From the NCBI GenBank assembly GCA_018396865.1, contig JAGTRB010000006.1, positions 1 to 64,000 of the forward strand: 64,000 nt of DNA, in the 5' to 3' direction. This stretch comes from Candidatus Bathyarchaeota archaeon (GTDB lineage Archaea > Thermoproteota > Bathyarchaeia > TCS64). Below, in pieces: positions 26,846 through 34,848 of this stretch (the stretch's first letter is position 1; every line of letters starts with the position of its first letter). The position numbers and the translations under genes are program-made. The notes beneath the pieces were generated by a model, which saw only the letters and a program-made list of their open reading frames with translations, was not told the DNA's origin and did not search any database.

Positions 26846-28072
26846 TTGTCAGATAGGCAGTTGCTGGTGAGCAAGATAGAGAACGGGATAGTGATAGATC
26901 ACATTCCCGCTGGTAAGGCATTCCTCGTCCTGAAGCTCCTGAGGCTCGACCCCTCCGCAAGGGTTCTCCTCGCGATAAATGTGGATAGCAGGCGCCTAGG
27001 GGTTAAGGACATAATCAAGGTTGAGGGGACATACCTCACCTCCAGGGAGATAGAGCTGATCGCCCTCGTGGCTCCAACAGCGACCCTCAACATCATAGAG
27101 GGTTGGGAGGTGAGGGAGAAGAGGCCATTGAGGGTTCCCGAGGAGATCAAGGGGGTCTTCAAGTGCCCCAACCTCCTATGCCCCACGAACTCAAGATACT
27201 CTCCCCCCAGGCAGGTTTTCAGGGTTGAGGCTGGGGGGAGGGTGGAGGAGACGAGGCTCCACTGCCAACACTGCGGCTCCATCCTCTACTACAGCTCCAT
27301 CCTTGAACAGATCGAGGGGGGAACCATAAGCCTGGAGGGTGGTGGGCTGGTCTCGAAGGGGAAGATAGAGAAGGTCTTCCTGGATCTCCTCCTTAGGAAG
27401 GGTGCTCTCCGCCTCCCCCCCAGCGCGAGGGAGCCCTTCATATTGAAGAGTGGCCGCCCCTCACCCTACTTCATAAACTTGGGGGTTCTCACGGATGGGG
27501 AGAGCCTAGCCATATTGAAGTGGGCTTTCGCAAGCTACATAGCCCTCTTAATGGAGCAGGGGGAGATAGAGGACTTCGAGTACATATTCGGCCCTAGCTA
27601 TAAGGGGATAAGCCTCGCAGCCCTAGCCTGTGAGGGGCTGAACGAACTCTACGGAATGGAGAAGCGTTACATGTATGACAGGAAGGAGGAGAAGGCCTAT
27701 GGAGACACCTCCGCGGATAGGGTGATCGTGGGTGCGGGATTCTTCAAGCCGGGCCAGAGAATACTCGTCGTCGACGACACCATAACCACAGGAGCGACGA
27801 AGATGGACACATTCGAGAAGCTGAAACTCCTCGGGCCCCACAAGGTTGTAGGCCTAGTCATAGCGGTCGACAGGCAGGAGAGGATGGGGGACGCAGAGAA
27901 GGTGGAGGAGAAGGGAGCGGCGGAATACATAGAGGAGGAGATAGGAGTTAAGGTCTACTCGATCCAAAATGTGAAGGGGATATACCGAATCATAAGGGAT
28001 AGCCTCGACGAAGACATGAGGCGCCTCTGGGTCGAATACTACGCTAAATATGGAACAATATCCTTGGAGTAG
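26846..28072 (+). CDS. Fused aspartate carbamoyltransferase regulatory chain (PyrI) and orotate phosphoribosyltransferase (PyrE)
   Basis: The frame opens at ATG 26759, but homology to PyrI starts at about the TTG at 26846 (SDRQLLVSKIENG), used here. The first 150 residues are a complete PyrI: the allosteric domain (IDHIPAGKAFLVLKLL, LAINVDSRRLGVKDIIKVEG) and the zinc domain with four Cys (CPNLLC and CQHC). From about residue 170 a full OPRT follows: FILKSGRPSPYFIN, a GPSYKGISLA segment and the PRPP loop VVDDTITTGATK. PyrI regulates PyrB allosterically; PyrE makes OMP from orotate and PRPP. The two domains are joined in frame with no stop. No pyrB is in the window. Confidence 0.88.
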   Translation: MSDRQLLVSKIENGIVIDHIPAGKAFLVLKLLRLDPSARVLLAINVDSRRLGVKDIIKVEGTYLTSREIELIALVAPTATLNIIEGWEVREKRPLRVPEEIKGVFKCPNLLCPTNSRYSPPRQVFRVEAGGRVEETRLHCQHCGSILYYSSILEQIEGGTISLEGGGLVSKGKIEKVFLDLLLRKGALRLPPSAREPFILKSGRPSPYFINLGVLTDGESLAILKWAFASYIALLMEQGEIEDFEYIFGPSYKGISLAALACEGLNELYGMEKRYMYDRKEEKAYGDTSADRVIVGAGFFKPGQRILVVDDTITTGATKMDTFEKLKLLGPHKVVGLVIAVDRQERMGDAEKVEEKGAAEYIEEEIGVKVYSIQNVKGIYRIIRDSLDEDMRRLWVEYYAKYGTISLE

Positions 28073-28163
28073 GATCAAAAAAATATAAACTTATGTAAAC
28101 TGTTGGCTCCCTCTTCACTCTCGCACTATAAAAAAAATAGGATGATTTTGTAATTTTAGTTTC

Positions 28164-28523
28164 TCACTTCTTGGTCGTTATTGTGTACTTGCATCCCAGA
28201 GGTGCTAGAGCCTCATCTATCTTCTGTATGAGCCTATTAAGCTCATCCATTGTGGGCTCCTTAAACCACTCGAAGAAGAAGTCGTACTCCCCTAGAAGCT
28301 CTCCCGACTTGCTTATCAGCTTGCCGCAACGCTCAACAGGAACCTCTATTCCCAGCGTGGTGCCGAAGTAGGCCGCGACACCCGTCTCGCTGCTGAACAT
28401 TGGGAGTTCCTGGGCGATGATGGTGTCCATTATGCAGACCTCAGGCATCTCCAAGGCTATCTTCTCAAGCGCCCTAATGGCCTCCAGGGTGGGGGGACCA
28501 TAAATCTTTATGTAGCTCCTCAT
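28164..28523 (-). CDS. Conserved-looking hypothetical protein
   Basis: 119 residues, mixed alpha/beta, no signal peptide or membrane segment. Recognisable features are an N-terminal SYIKIYGPPTLEAIRALEKIA strand-helix, Cys30 in VCIMDT, VERCGKLISKSGEL and the FFFEWFKEPTMDEL segment. Codon usage and length look real, but I do not recognise the family. Transcribed divergently from pgk. Confidence 0.6.
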   Translation of the reverse strand: MRSYIKIYGPPTLEAIRALEKIALEMPEVCIMDTIIAQELPMFSSETGVAAYFGTTLGIEVPVERCGKLISKSGELLGEYDFFFEWFKEPTMDELNRLIQKIDEALAPLGCKYTITTKK

Positions 28524-28779
28524 TCAGAATCTCCTCCAAGAATATCTCGATAAATGTTAATAAATATTTATGTGATCCCTACAGCCCAGCGAGGGGAAAA
28601 CTCCCTTGAGGACATATAGAAGGAGATTTATTGAGACCTCAAGTTGAGTTTTCAAAATCTCGGTTGATTTTTATCCCCGGCGTCAATAACTAGGCCTTAC
28701 CTCCCTCTTAGGCTCTCTGAGATGAAATAGATTTATAGTTGATCCATTAAACTCTAGGGGAGGCTTGAGGGGTCTCCCT

Positions 28780-30009
28780 ATGGTATATGACTTCTTGACC
28801 CTCGACGATGTTGAGGTCGAGGGTAAGAGGGTCTTCCTCAGGGTTGATATCAACTCCCCCCTCGATCCCTCCACAAGGAGGATCCTCGACGACTCCAGGA
28901 TAAGGGCGGTTGTGGACACCCTAAAGGATCTGGAAGGGGCTAGGGTGGTCCTCGGAGCCCACCAGAGCCGCCCTGGAAGCTATGACTTCACCTCCTTGGA
29001 GCCCCATACGAGGGTTCTCCAGATGTATCATAGGGGGAAGGTTACCTTCATCGACGACATATTAGGGCCTAGGGCCAAGATGGCTATAGAGGCCCTAAAG
29101 CCTGGAGAGGTGCTGGTCTTAGATAACCTTAGGATGGTGCCGGAGGAGAATAAGAGCATGCCTCCGGAGGAGCTTGCGAAGACCGAGCTGGTGAGGTCTC
29201 TCGCCCCCTACTTCGACCTTGTGGTGAACGACGCCTTCGCCGCTGGACACAGGAGCCAGCCAAGCCTAGTTGGCTTCGGGGAGGTCCTACCGATGGTGGC
29301 GGGGAGGCTCATGGAGAGGGAGCTGAGGGCCCTCAACAGGGTTCTGGAGAACCCGGCCCGGCCCTGCATCTTCGTCTTGGGAGGCGCTAAGGTTGAGGAC
29401 AGGCTCCCGGTTATCAGGAGGGTGCTAAGGGATGGAATAGCCGATAAGGTTCTGCTTGGAGGCCTTGTTCAAGATCCCTTCCAGCTGGCAATGGGCCGAA
29501 TGTCCAAGAGGCTTGAATCCATAGATGAGAAGGGTAGGGCCCATGTCAAGGAGGCCGCTGAGCTTATTGAGAGATACGGGGAGCATATAGAGCTACCCGT
29601 GGACCTCGCCCTGGACGTGAGGGGTGAGAGGGTTGAGGTGAGCGTGGAGAAGCTGACAGGCGAGACCAACATATATGATGTGGGCCTGAACACCATAGCC
29701 AGATTCTGCCATTATATAAAAACTGCCGGAACAGTCGTCGCTGAGGGCCCTCTGGGGATGTTCGAGAGGAGGGGGTTCGATATAGGGACAAAGGAGGTTC
29801 TCAGAGCCATGGCCGAGGCGAAGGGATTCACATTAGTAGGAGGGGGACACCTCGGCTCCATGGCCTCCATGCTTGACTTGGAGAGCAGGATGGGACATGT
29901 CAGCACGGGGGGAGGAGCCATGCTCACCCTACTAGCCGGAGAGACTATGCCGGTGATAGAGGCCCTTGAGAGAGCGAAGAGGAGGTATGAAGGAGCTTTT
30001 ACCCGTTAA
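28780..30009 (+). CDS. pgk: Phosphoglycerate kinase, archaeal type
   Basis: About 410 residues. The start is taken at ATG 28780 (VYDFLTLDDV); a TTG at 28765 is in frame. N-terminal substrate domain: VFLRVDINSPLD, GAHQSRPG, NDAFAAGHRSQPSLVGF. C-terminal nucleotide domain: FVLGGAKVEDRLPV, AEGPLGMFE and VGGGHLGSM followed by STGGGAMLTLL. Catalyses 3-phosphoglycerate + ATP to 1,3-bisphosphoglycerate + ADP in glycolysis/gluconeogenesis. The HQSRP variant and length match archaeal forms. A tRNA gene follows 32 bases downstream. Confidence 0.95.
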   Translation: MVYDFLTLDDVEVEGKRVFLRVDINSPLDPSTRRILDDSRIRAVVDTLKDLEGARVVLGAHQSRPGSYDFTSLEPHTRVLQMYHRGKVTFIDDILGPRAKMAIEALKPGEVLVLDNLRMVPEENKSMPPEELAKTELVRSLAPYFDLVVNDAFAAGHRSQPSLVGFGEVLPMVAGRLMERELRALNRVLENPARPCIFVLGGAKVEDRLPVIRRVLRDGIADKVLLGGLVQDPFQLAMGRMSKRLESIDEKGRAHVKEAAELIERYGEHIELPVDLALDVRGERVEVSVEKLTGETNIYDVGLNTIARFCHYIKTAGTVVAEGPLGMFERRGFDIGTKEVLRAMAEAKGFTLVGGGHLGSMASMLDLESRMGHVSTGGGAMLTLLAGETMPVIEALERAKRRYEGAFTR

Positions 30010-30010
30010 G

Positions 30011-30022
30011 GTTAAAAAATTC
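30011..30022 (+). promoter_or_regulatory. TATA-like box for tRNA-Pro
   Basis: gttaaaaaattc lies 20-31 bases before the mature tRNA 5' end and directly after the pgk stop, so the tRNA can be transcribed independently. Confidence 0.4.
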
Positions 30023-30041
30023 CTCAGCCCCTAAAGTGACG

Positions 30042-30117
30042 GGGGCCGTGGTCCAGCTTGGTCTAAGATGCGCGGCTTGGGCCCGCGAGGTCCCCGGTTC
30101 GAATCCGGGCGGCCCCA
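30042..30117 (+). tRNA. tRNA-Pro (TGG)
   Basis: Acceptor GGGGCCG (30042-30048) pairs with CGGCCCC (30110-30116), discriminator A. The anticodon stem CGCGG/CCGCG encloses loop CTTGGGC with anticodon TGG at 30078-30080. The T arm CCCGG-TTCGAAT-CCGGG is perfect; the D stem is weak (3 pairs) but acceptable. No intron, CCA not fully encoded. Confidence 0.93.
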
Positions 30118-30172
30118 CCTTCAAATCTTCAGAATCCTCATCTTCTCTGACGTTAAGAATGGAGAGCCTCGT

Positions 30173-31450
30173 CTATCCCAGAGCCCTTAGGTTCATCTTA
30201 AGGATGATGGAATCTCCGCTACTTGATATCACGAACAGGATTAGGGACATCCAGATGGTGAGGCCTACAGCTATCACGGAGGCTAAGGCTATCGACTCCT
30301 TGAGGCTGAACCTCGTGTTTGGAGAACTGAATTTAAGAAGGAAGGACTGAGGATCGTTTCCATCATTGTAGGTTAAGCCAGCCACATATATACTGTCTCC
30401 ATCCACCGCAACTGATCGGGCTAGATCCCAGCCAGCCCCTCCCCAAGTCGCTCTCCAGAGTGGTACTCCACCAACGTCGAACTTTATTAATGTGGCATCC
30501 GATTGACCCTTGCTCAGAGTGTGGCCTGCTGCGTAGATATAGTCTCCCCCGGCTGCGACATCCCAAAAATAGTCTTCCTCTGGGCCTCCCATGATGCAGC
30601 TGGATTTAAGAACTCCATCCTCACCGTAAACCAGAAGGACGCTGTCCGCGTTCCCGGAAAGGTTTTGAGCGAAACCAACTTGGTAGATATGCCCTCTCGA
30701 GCTTGTCAAAGACCAGCAGTAGTTCTCAACACCTAATCCCCAAGCCCTACTCCAGATTACACGGCCCTCTGGATCGAGCTTCATTAGGAAGAACTCCGTC
30801 CTCCTCAATCCATGGGGTTCAAAGGGTTGAACCAGCCTAGTCCCACCCAGGTAGATTCCCCCATTTAAGGTTAAGGCCCAGCAGTAGTCCGCTCCGCCTC
30901 CACCGCTCCAGCTCCATTGTAAGACACCCTCAGGGTTGTACTTCAGTAGGAAGGGGCTTGTGGGGGTTGGAGGCAGCCCCCCGACATAGCCTGAGACGTA
31001 TATTGCTCCCTCCTCATCCATGGCGACACCCCTCCCACTCGTGCCCTCTGACCCCCTCCAGACCTCAGCCAATTTGAGAGAGCCGTCCAGATCATACCCG
31101 AGGAGGACTGACCAGGCTCTGCCGTTAATCGAGGCCAAGCCCGCTATGTATATTCTCCCCTTCGAGGCCGCTATGCCCCCTGCGAAGTCGTGGGAGGGGC
31201 CTCCCCAAGTCCTGTTCCAGATAAGCCTCCCTCCAGAGGAGTACTTTAAGAGGTATATGTCCTCCCTACCCGAGCCGTAGCTCGTGGTTGAGCCAGCAAC
31301 ATAGACCTCTCCATTATGAACCGTGACACCCCTTGGAAATTCCAGGCCAGTTCCTCCCCATAAGACACTCCACTCTAAGGAGAAGGAGTAGGGAAGCCTC
31401 TCAGCGGCCCCATTCTCAAAGAGCCAGAGACCTATGAAGAGAGATTCCAA
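30173..31450 (-). CDS. Secreted beta-propeller-like (SBBP/delta-60-type repeat) protein with C-terminal anchor
   Basis: 425 residues. At least six repeats of about 45-55 residues contain a YVAGxT/YIAGL-type strand, LLKY/LIKFD, a W.R.WGG or WSRAWG strand and a D.AxGVA-type start (for example WNRTWGG, WRATWGG). This is the SBBP/beta-propeller pattern of secreted proteins. The C-terminal segment SVIAVGLTIWMSLILFVI followed by a short tail is a membrane anchor. The TTG at 31450 cuts into the hydrophobic N-terminal region; an in-frame extension (KRTLKFLLALTLL) completes a signal peptide but lacks a normal start codon, so the start is uncertain. Function unknown. Confidence 0.7.
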   Translation of the reverse strand: MESLFIGLWLFENGAAERLPYSFSLEWSVLWGGTGLEFPRGVTVHNGEVYVAGSTTSYGSGREDIYLLKYSSGGRLIWNRTWGGPSHDFAGGIAASKGRIYIAGLASINGRAWSVLLGYDLDGSLKLAEVWRGSEGTSGRGVAMDEEGAIYVSGYVGGLPPTPTSPFLLKYNPEGVLQWSWSGGGGADYCWALTLNGGIYLGGTRLVQPFEPHGLRRTEFFLMKLDPEGRVIWSRAWGLGVENYCWSLTSSRGHIYQVGFAQNLSGNADSVLLVYGEDGVLKSSCIMGGPEEDYFWDVAAGGDYIYAAGHTLSKGQSDATLIKFDVGGVPLWRATWGGAGWDLARSVAVDGDSIYVAGLTYNDGNDPQSFLLKFSSPNTRFSLKESIALASVIAVGLTIWMSLILFVISSSGDSIILKMNLRALG

Positions 31451-31630
31451 CAGGGTTAGGGCTAAGAGGAACTTGAGAGTCCTCTTGAGGGGATGGTTAT
31501 GAATTAACGGGACTTTCCCAAGTTCTGCAGCTCCAAAGAAAAGTTAAAAATTCGACTGTTAAAAAGATTAACTTTCCATTCAATCTAAGAGCTTGTCGGG
31601 AGGAGACCCCACGGCCCCAGCATATCCTAA

Positions 31631-31640
31631 AATTATAAAT
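31631..31640 (+). promoter_or_regulatory. TATA box of tRNA-Cys
   Basis: aattataaat sits 25-34 bases before the tRNA 5' end, preceded by a purine-rich BRE-like stretch. Confidence 0.6.
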
Positions 31641-31664
31641 CCTGCCATTCGATTCCTTATCTTG

Positions 31665-31737
31665 GCCGGGTTGGCTGAGTGGTATAGGCGGCTGCCTGCA
31701 GAGCAGCTTCACGGGGGTTCAAATCCCTCACCCGGCT
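31665..31737 (+). tRNA. tRNA-Cys (GCA)
   Basis: Acceptor GCCGGGT pairs with ACCCGGC (31730-31736); the discriminator is T, as expected for tRNA-Cys. Anticodon stem GCTGC/GCAGC with loop CTGCAGA, anticodon GCA. T arm GGGGG-TTCAAAT-CCCTC contains one G-T pair. No intron; CCA not encoded. Confidence 0.93.
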
Positions 31738-31844
31738 TTAAAGTATAATTAATAACATATTTATTTCAAGGAGGACCTCTGCCTAGGGGAACCACTAGTT
31801 CAGGGAGTTACTTTCCATGAAATTCTAAGTGTTTAGGGGCGGAG

Positions 31845-32171
31845 GTGAATGGGCTGGGGGTGTTATACGAGGAGAGATCGTATAGGCTGCTGTTTCCAAG
31901 TCACTTTAGGATCTATGAGGATGTGGTGGATGCCTACTTCTTCCCTTACCGGCACACTATTCCCATCTCGGACATCGAGAAGGTTGAGATAATAGAAGGG
32001 ATCCCCTGGTATATCGGCTGGGGGCTGAGGCTCAATCCATTGAAGAGGAGGCTATACTTTGCAATCCATCATGGTAGAAGCGTACTGATCAAGAGGCATT
32101 CTGGATTCTGGAAAGAGATAGTATTATCAGTAAAAGATCCACAAAGGTTCATCTCACACATTAAACTCTAA
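31845..32171 (+). CDS. Small PH-like-domain hypothetical protein
   Basis: 108 residues with a GTG start. Strand-rich with HTIPISDIEKVEIIEG, LKRRLYFAIHH, VLIKR, and a final helix SVKDPQRFISHIKL. This pattern (IPLSDIxxVE ... V.I......F.iSv.dP..F...I) is that of bacterial/archaeal PH-like domain proteins. No membrane segment. Function unknown. Confidence 0.55.
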   Translation: MNGLGVLYEERSYRLLFPSHFRIYEDVVDAYFFPYRHTIPISDIEKVEIIEGIPWYIGWGLRLNPLKRRLYFAIHHGRSVLIKRHSGFWKEIVLSVKDPQRFISHIKL

Positions 32172-32304
32172 CGATCTATCTCTATTAAGACCATAAGACT
32201 AGTTGAAGGTGTGGTCGGCAGAATCATCGGCGTTTCATTAAAGCTCTTTTGGCATACCTTAACGGCCTGACAGTACTCAAGTTGTTTATAACAACTCTCT
32301 GGTG

Positions 32305-32805
32305 CTAAAAGAGAAGACTAATTTCCTGAGTTCCTGATTTTATATACCTCATTATTATCTCGGTTGCCTCATCACCGAGGCTTAAATATTCCTGTCTCGT
32401 TATTCCGGAGTATTTTGAGGCGTACTCGTCAGCCTCTTCCTCAAACTGATGCCTTAATGGTCTATGTATGAAGAGGAGGTAGAGGCCCTGGGAATCCTGT
32501 AAGTAGTGTTTGAACTCATGAGCCACCATGAAGCGAATATATGGTTCAAACTTGTTATAGTCACTTCTCAGGGGCAGCTCAAACCAGGCTGGAATCAATA
32601 TGCGAGGCCCATCCAACAATTTAGGGATGTATAATGCATATAGGTTAGGCATCCCGAAGACCTTCTCAGCCGTCCAGTAAAGGGGTGGGGGGGTTATGCT
32701 CTCCCTTTGAGAGAGGTCCGAGAGGATTTTATCGACGAGACCCCTCAATATCTCGACTTTAACATCCGGTACGGGAGGCAATACCCTCATGCCCATAGAA
32801 TCCAC
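32305..32805 (-). CDS. Putative small zinc metallopeptidase (HExxH)
   Basis: 166 residues. HEFKH (His96-Glu97-His100) is followed 22 residues later by EEEADEYASKY, which can supply the third zinc ligand. This is the arrangement of small gluzincin/ImmA-like peptidases. There is no signal peptide, so it is probably cytoplasmic. Isolated gene with no regulator adjacent; substrate unknown. An in-frame ATG at codon 4 or 6 is an alternative start. Confidence 0.6.
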   Translation of the reverse strand: MDSMGMRVLPPVPDVKVEILRGLVDKILSDLSQRESITPPPLYWTAEKVFGMPNLYALYIPKLLDGPRILIPAWFELPLRSDYNKFEPYIRFMVAHEFKHYLQDSQGLYLLFIHRPLRHQFEEEADEYASKYSGITRQEYLSLGDEATEIIMRYIKSGTQEISLLF

Positions 32806-33101
32806 CAGGTTTAATAATCCTTTAAGCCCAGCCTTTGGCTGAGACCGAAAGAATAAGCCACTTTCATGATTGAATCCTTAGCGGGGTTTTATTCCTTGCC
32901 TTAAGGCCATTATGAACCTCTGATTATCCTTAACTCCTGCCAAGTATGAAGCTTCTCAATGACATCTAATCTTTGGCCCATAGCTTCTACGCTCATCCCC
33001 TCTCACGGGCAGCCCCGCACCTTTATGCCAATAATCGAATTCGTTAATTAAAAAATGGGTATTATATGTTCAATTTTATTTTTCAGTTTTAGTATGTCTT
33101 A

Positions 33102-33731
33102 TTACTGCTTTGGGAGTCTTCCTACCTTGTACCTTTTCATTACTAATCTGTATAGTGATTCGCTGAACTCCTCAGGCCATGTGAATCTCTTGTTTATCAG
33201 CTGGACCATCTCCCTTCCAAGCTCCCAGGCCGATTTCATCGCCCTCTCATCCCTTCTTATCTCTCCGGGCTCGTATCCGAGGCCGTCTATGGTGTCAGCC
33301 AAGAGCATGCGGTGGCTTCTCAAGGCCTCGATGATGACATCCAAGGCTCGAGTCTTCCCCTGCCTACCTGCTACTACCACGGCGGCTCCGATCTTGTTCA
33401 TAAGCCTCTTCTTTGGATACTGTAGGGCGTAAAGCCTGTCCAGGAAGGTCTTCGCCTGGCCTGTGACCGACCAGAACCAGACAGGTGACCCCACAACTAT
33501 CCCATCTGCCTCCTCAAGCTTCTTGTATATTGGCTGCATATCGTCATGGATGTGGCATCGTCCATCCTCCATGCACCTCCCGCAGGCGTCACAGAACTCT
33601 ATCCTCTTATCGGCGAGGGTTATAAGCTCAGTCTCAGCCCCCTCGCTTCGAGCTCCTGCGAGGACCTCTCCCACCAATATCTCGGTGTTTCCTCCCCTTC
33701 TCGGGCTACAGACAACGCCCACAACCTTCAA
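33102..33731 (-). CDS. Iron-sulfur flavoprotein / NADPH-dependent FMN reductase family
   Basis: 209 residues of flavodoxin-like fold: the FMN phosphate loop CSPRRGGNTE at residues 8-17, then a compact cysteine motif Cys47-x2-Cys50-x2-Cys53-x5-Cys59 (FCDACGRCMEDGRC), as in archaeal iron-sulfur flavoproteins, then GSPVWFWSVTGQAKTFLDR. Such proteins transfer electrons, possibly in oxidative-stress defence. Monocistronic. Confidence 0.85.
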   Translation of the reverse strand: MKVVGVVCSPRRGGNTEILVGEVLAGARSEGAETELITLADKRIEFCDACGRCMEDGRCHIHDDMQPIYKKLEEADGIVVGSPVWFWSVTGQAKTFLDRLYALQYPKKRLMNKIGAAVVVAGRQGKTRALDVIIEALRSHRMLLADTIDGLGYEPGEIRRDERAMKSAWELGREMVQLINKRFTWPEEFSESLYRLVMKRYKVGRLPKQ

Positions 33732-33974
33732 AGGTTATCCCTCTTAAGGGATAGAGTGGACCAACTTGTAAACCTTCTTATATACATAGGGGATACCTTA
33801 AGACAATAAATAGAAGGTGATTTTAGTTATAAATAAAAACACCTCATGTTAAAAAACCTCTGCAAAAATATATTAGAAAGGTTTCCTGCTAATGTCAGAA
33901 AATTTTTAAACTTAAAATTAAATCTCTCATTAATGAAACGTTCGTGGATAATAGATTTCTAAAGCATGATGGAT

Positions 33975-34304
33975 TTATTCTATTAAGTCCATGAGGAGAT
34001 CTTTAATCGGTTTCTCCAGTGCACCTCTTATATTATTTAGAACTTTTCTACCTTCGTCTGTTATTGAATAGTGTTTTAGTTTTCTTCTGCCTTTCTGCAT
34101 CCATTCTCCTATTATCAACCTCTTCTCCTCCAGCTCATATAGAAGGGGATATATGACCCCAGGGGTGTAGGGCTGCCCAGTTATCCTTCTCATCTCCTTT
34201 GTCAGCTTGTATCCAGACATCCCCTCCCCGAGGAGGAGCCACAGTATTATGGCCCTGCTCAAACCTCTGATGGTCGCCTTTACAAGCCTCTCCTCCCCGC
34301 TCAA
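33975..34304 (-). CDS. PadR family transcriptional regulator
   Basis: 109 residues; winged helix with ILWLLLGEGMSGYKLTKEM, TPGVIYPLLYELEEKRLI and the wing GRRKLKHYSITDEG. PadR proteins are dimeric ligand-responsive repressors. It is divergent from a second PadR gene (34421-34750) with 116 bases between them, so the shared intergenic region probably carries operators for both. Confidence 0.9.
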   Translation of the reverse strand: MSGEERLVKATIRGLSRAIILWLLLGEGMSGYKLTKEMRRITGQPYTPGVIYPLLYELEEKRLIIGEWMQKGRRKLKHYSITDEGRKVLNNIRGALEKPIKDLLMDLIE

Positions 34305-34420
34305 CCCAAAGCCCCCATGGATAGGGCATCTATCCGAAGATGGAAGCTATTATTAAACATATTACCTAAAGAATTGAAGATTTATTACCTCGTTACTAGC
34401 ATTTATTTTGAATATCTGAG

Positions 34421-34750
34421 ATGGTTCAGATCCATCAGTCCTTCCTGAGGAGCCTCCATGGACCCATAATCCTATGGCTCATATCCCTTAGGCCTAGGCA
34501 TGGATATGGGATCATGAAGGAGATCAAGAAACTGACAGGGAGAGGGGCTGGGCCGAACACCGTATATCCATATCTCCACAGGCTGGAGGAGGAGGGATTC
34601 ATAGTCGGGGAGTGGGTGGAGGTGAGGGGGAGGAGAGTGAAGCGGTACTCGTTGACTAAGAGAGGCGAAGACCTCTTAGGGAGGATTCGAGAGCTCTTTA
34701 GGAGGCAGATAAGGGGGCTCATCACTTATCTTCTACATGAGGGGCGCTGA
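34421..34750 (+). CDS. PadR family transcriptional regulator
   Basis: 109 residues with ILWLISLRPRHGYGIMKEI, GPNTVYPYLHRLEEEGFI and the basic wing RGRRVKRYSLTKRG. It is a paralogue of its divergent neighbour. Its 3' end is about 100 bases from the radical SAM gene on the same strand, which it might control. Confidence 0.9.
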   Translation: MVQIHQSFLRSLHGPIILWLISLRPRHGYGIMKEIKKLTGRGAGPNTVYPYLHRLEEEGFIVGEWVEVRGRRVKRYSLTKRGEDLLGRIRELFRRQIRGLITYLLHEGR

Positions 34751-34848
34751 GCCTCCATAGGCACCTACGGGAAAGGAACTTCTGGAAATGTTTTAATAGC
34801 TCCAATATTTTGAATTTTGATATATTTTAGCCCTGTGGGGTAGTCTCC

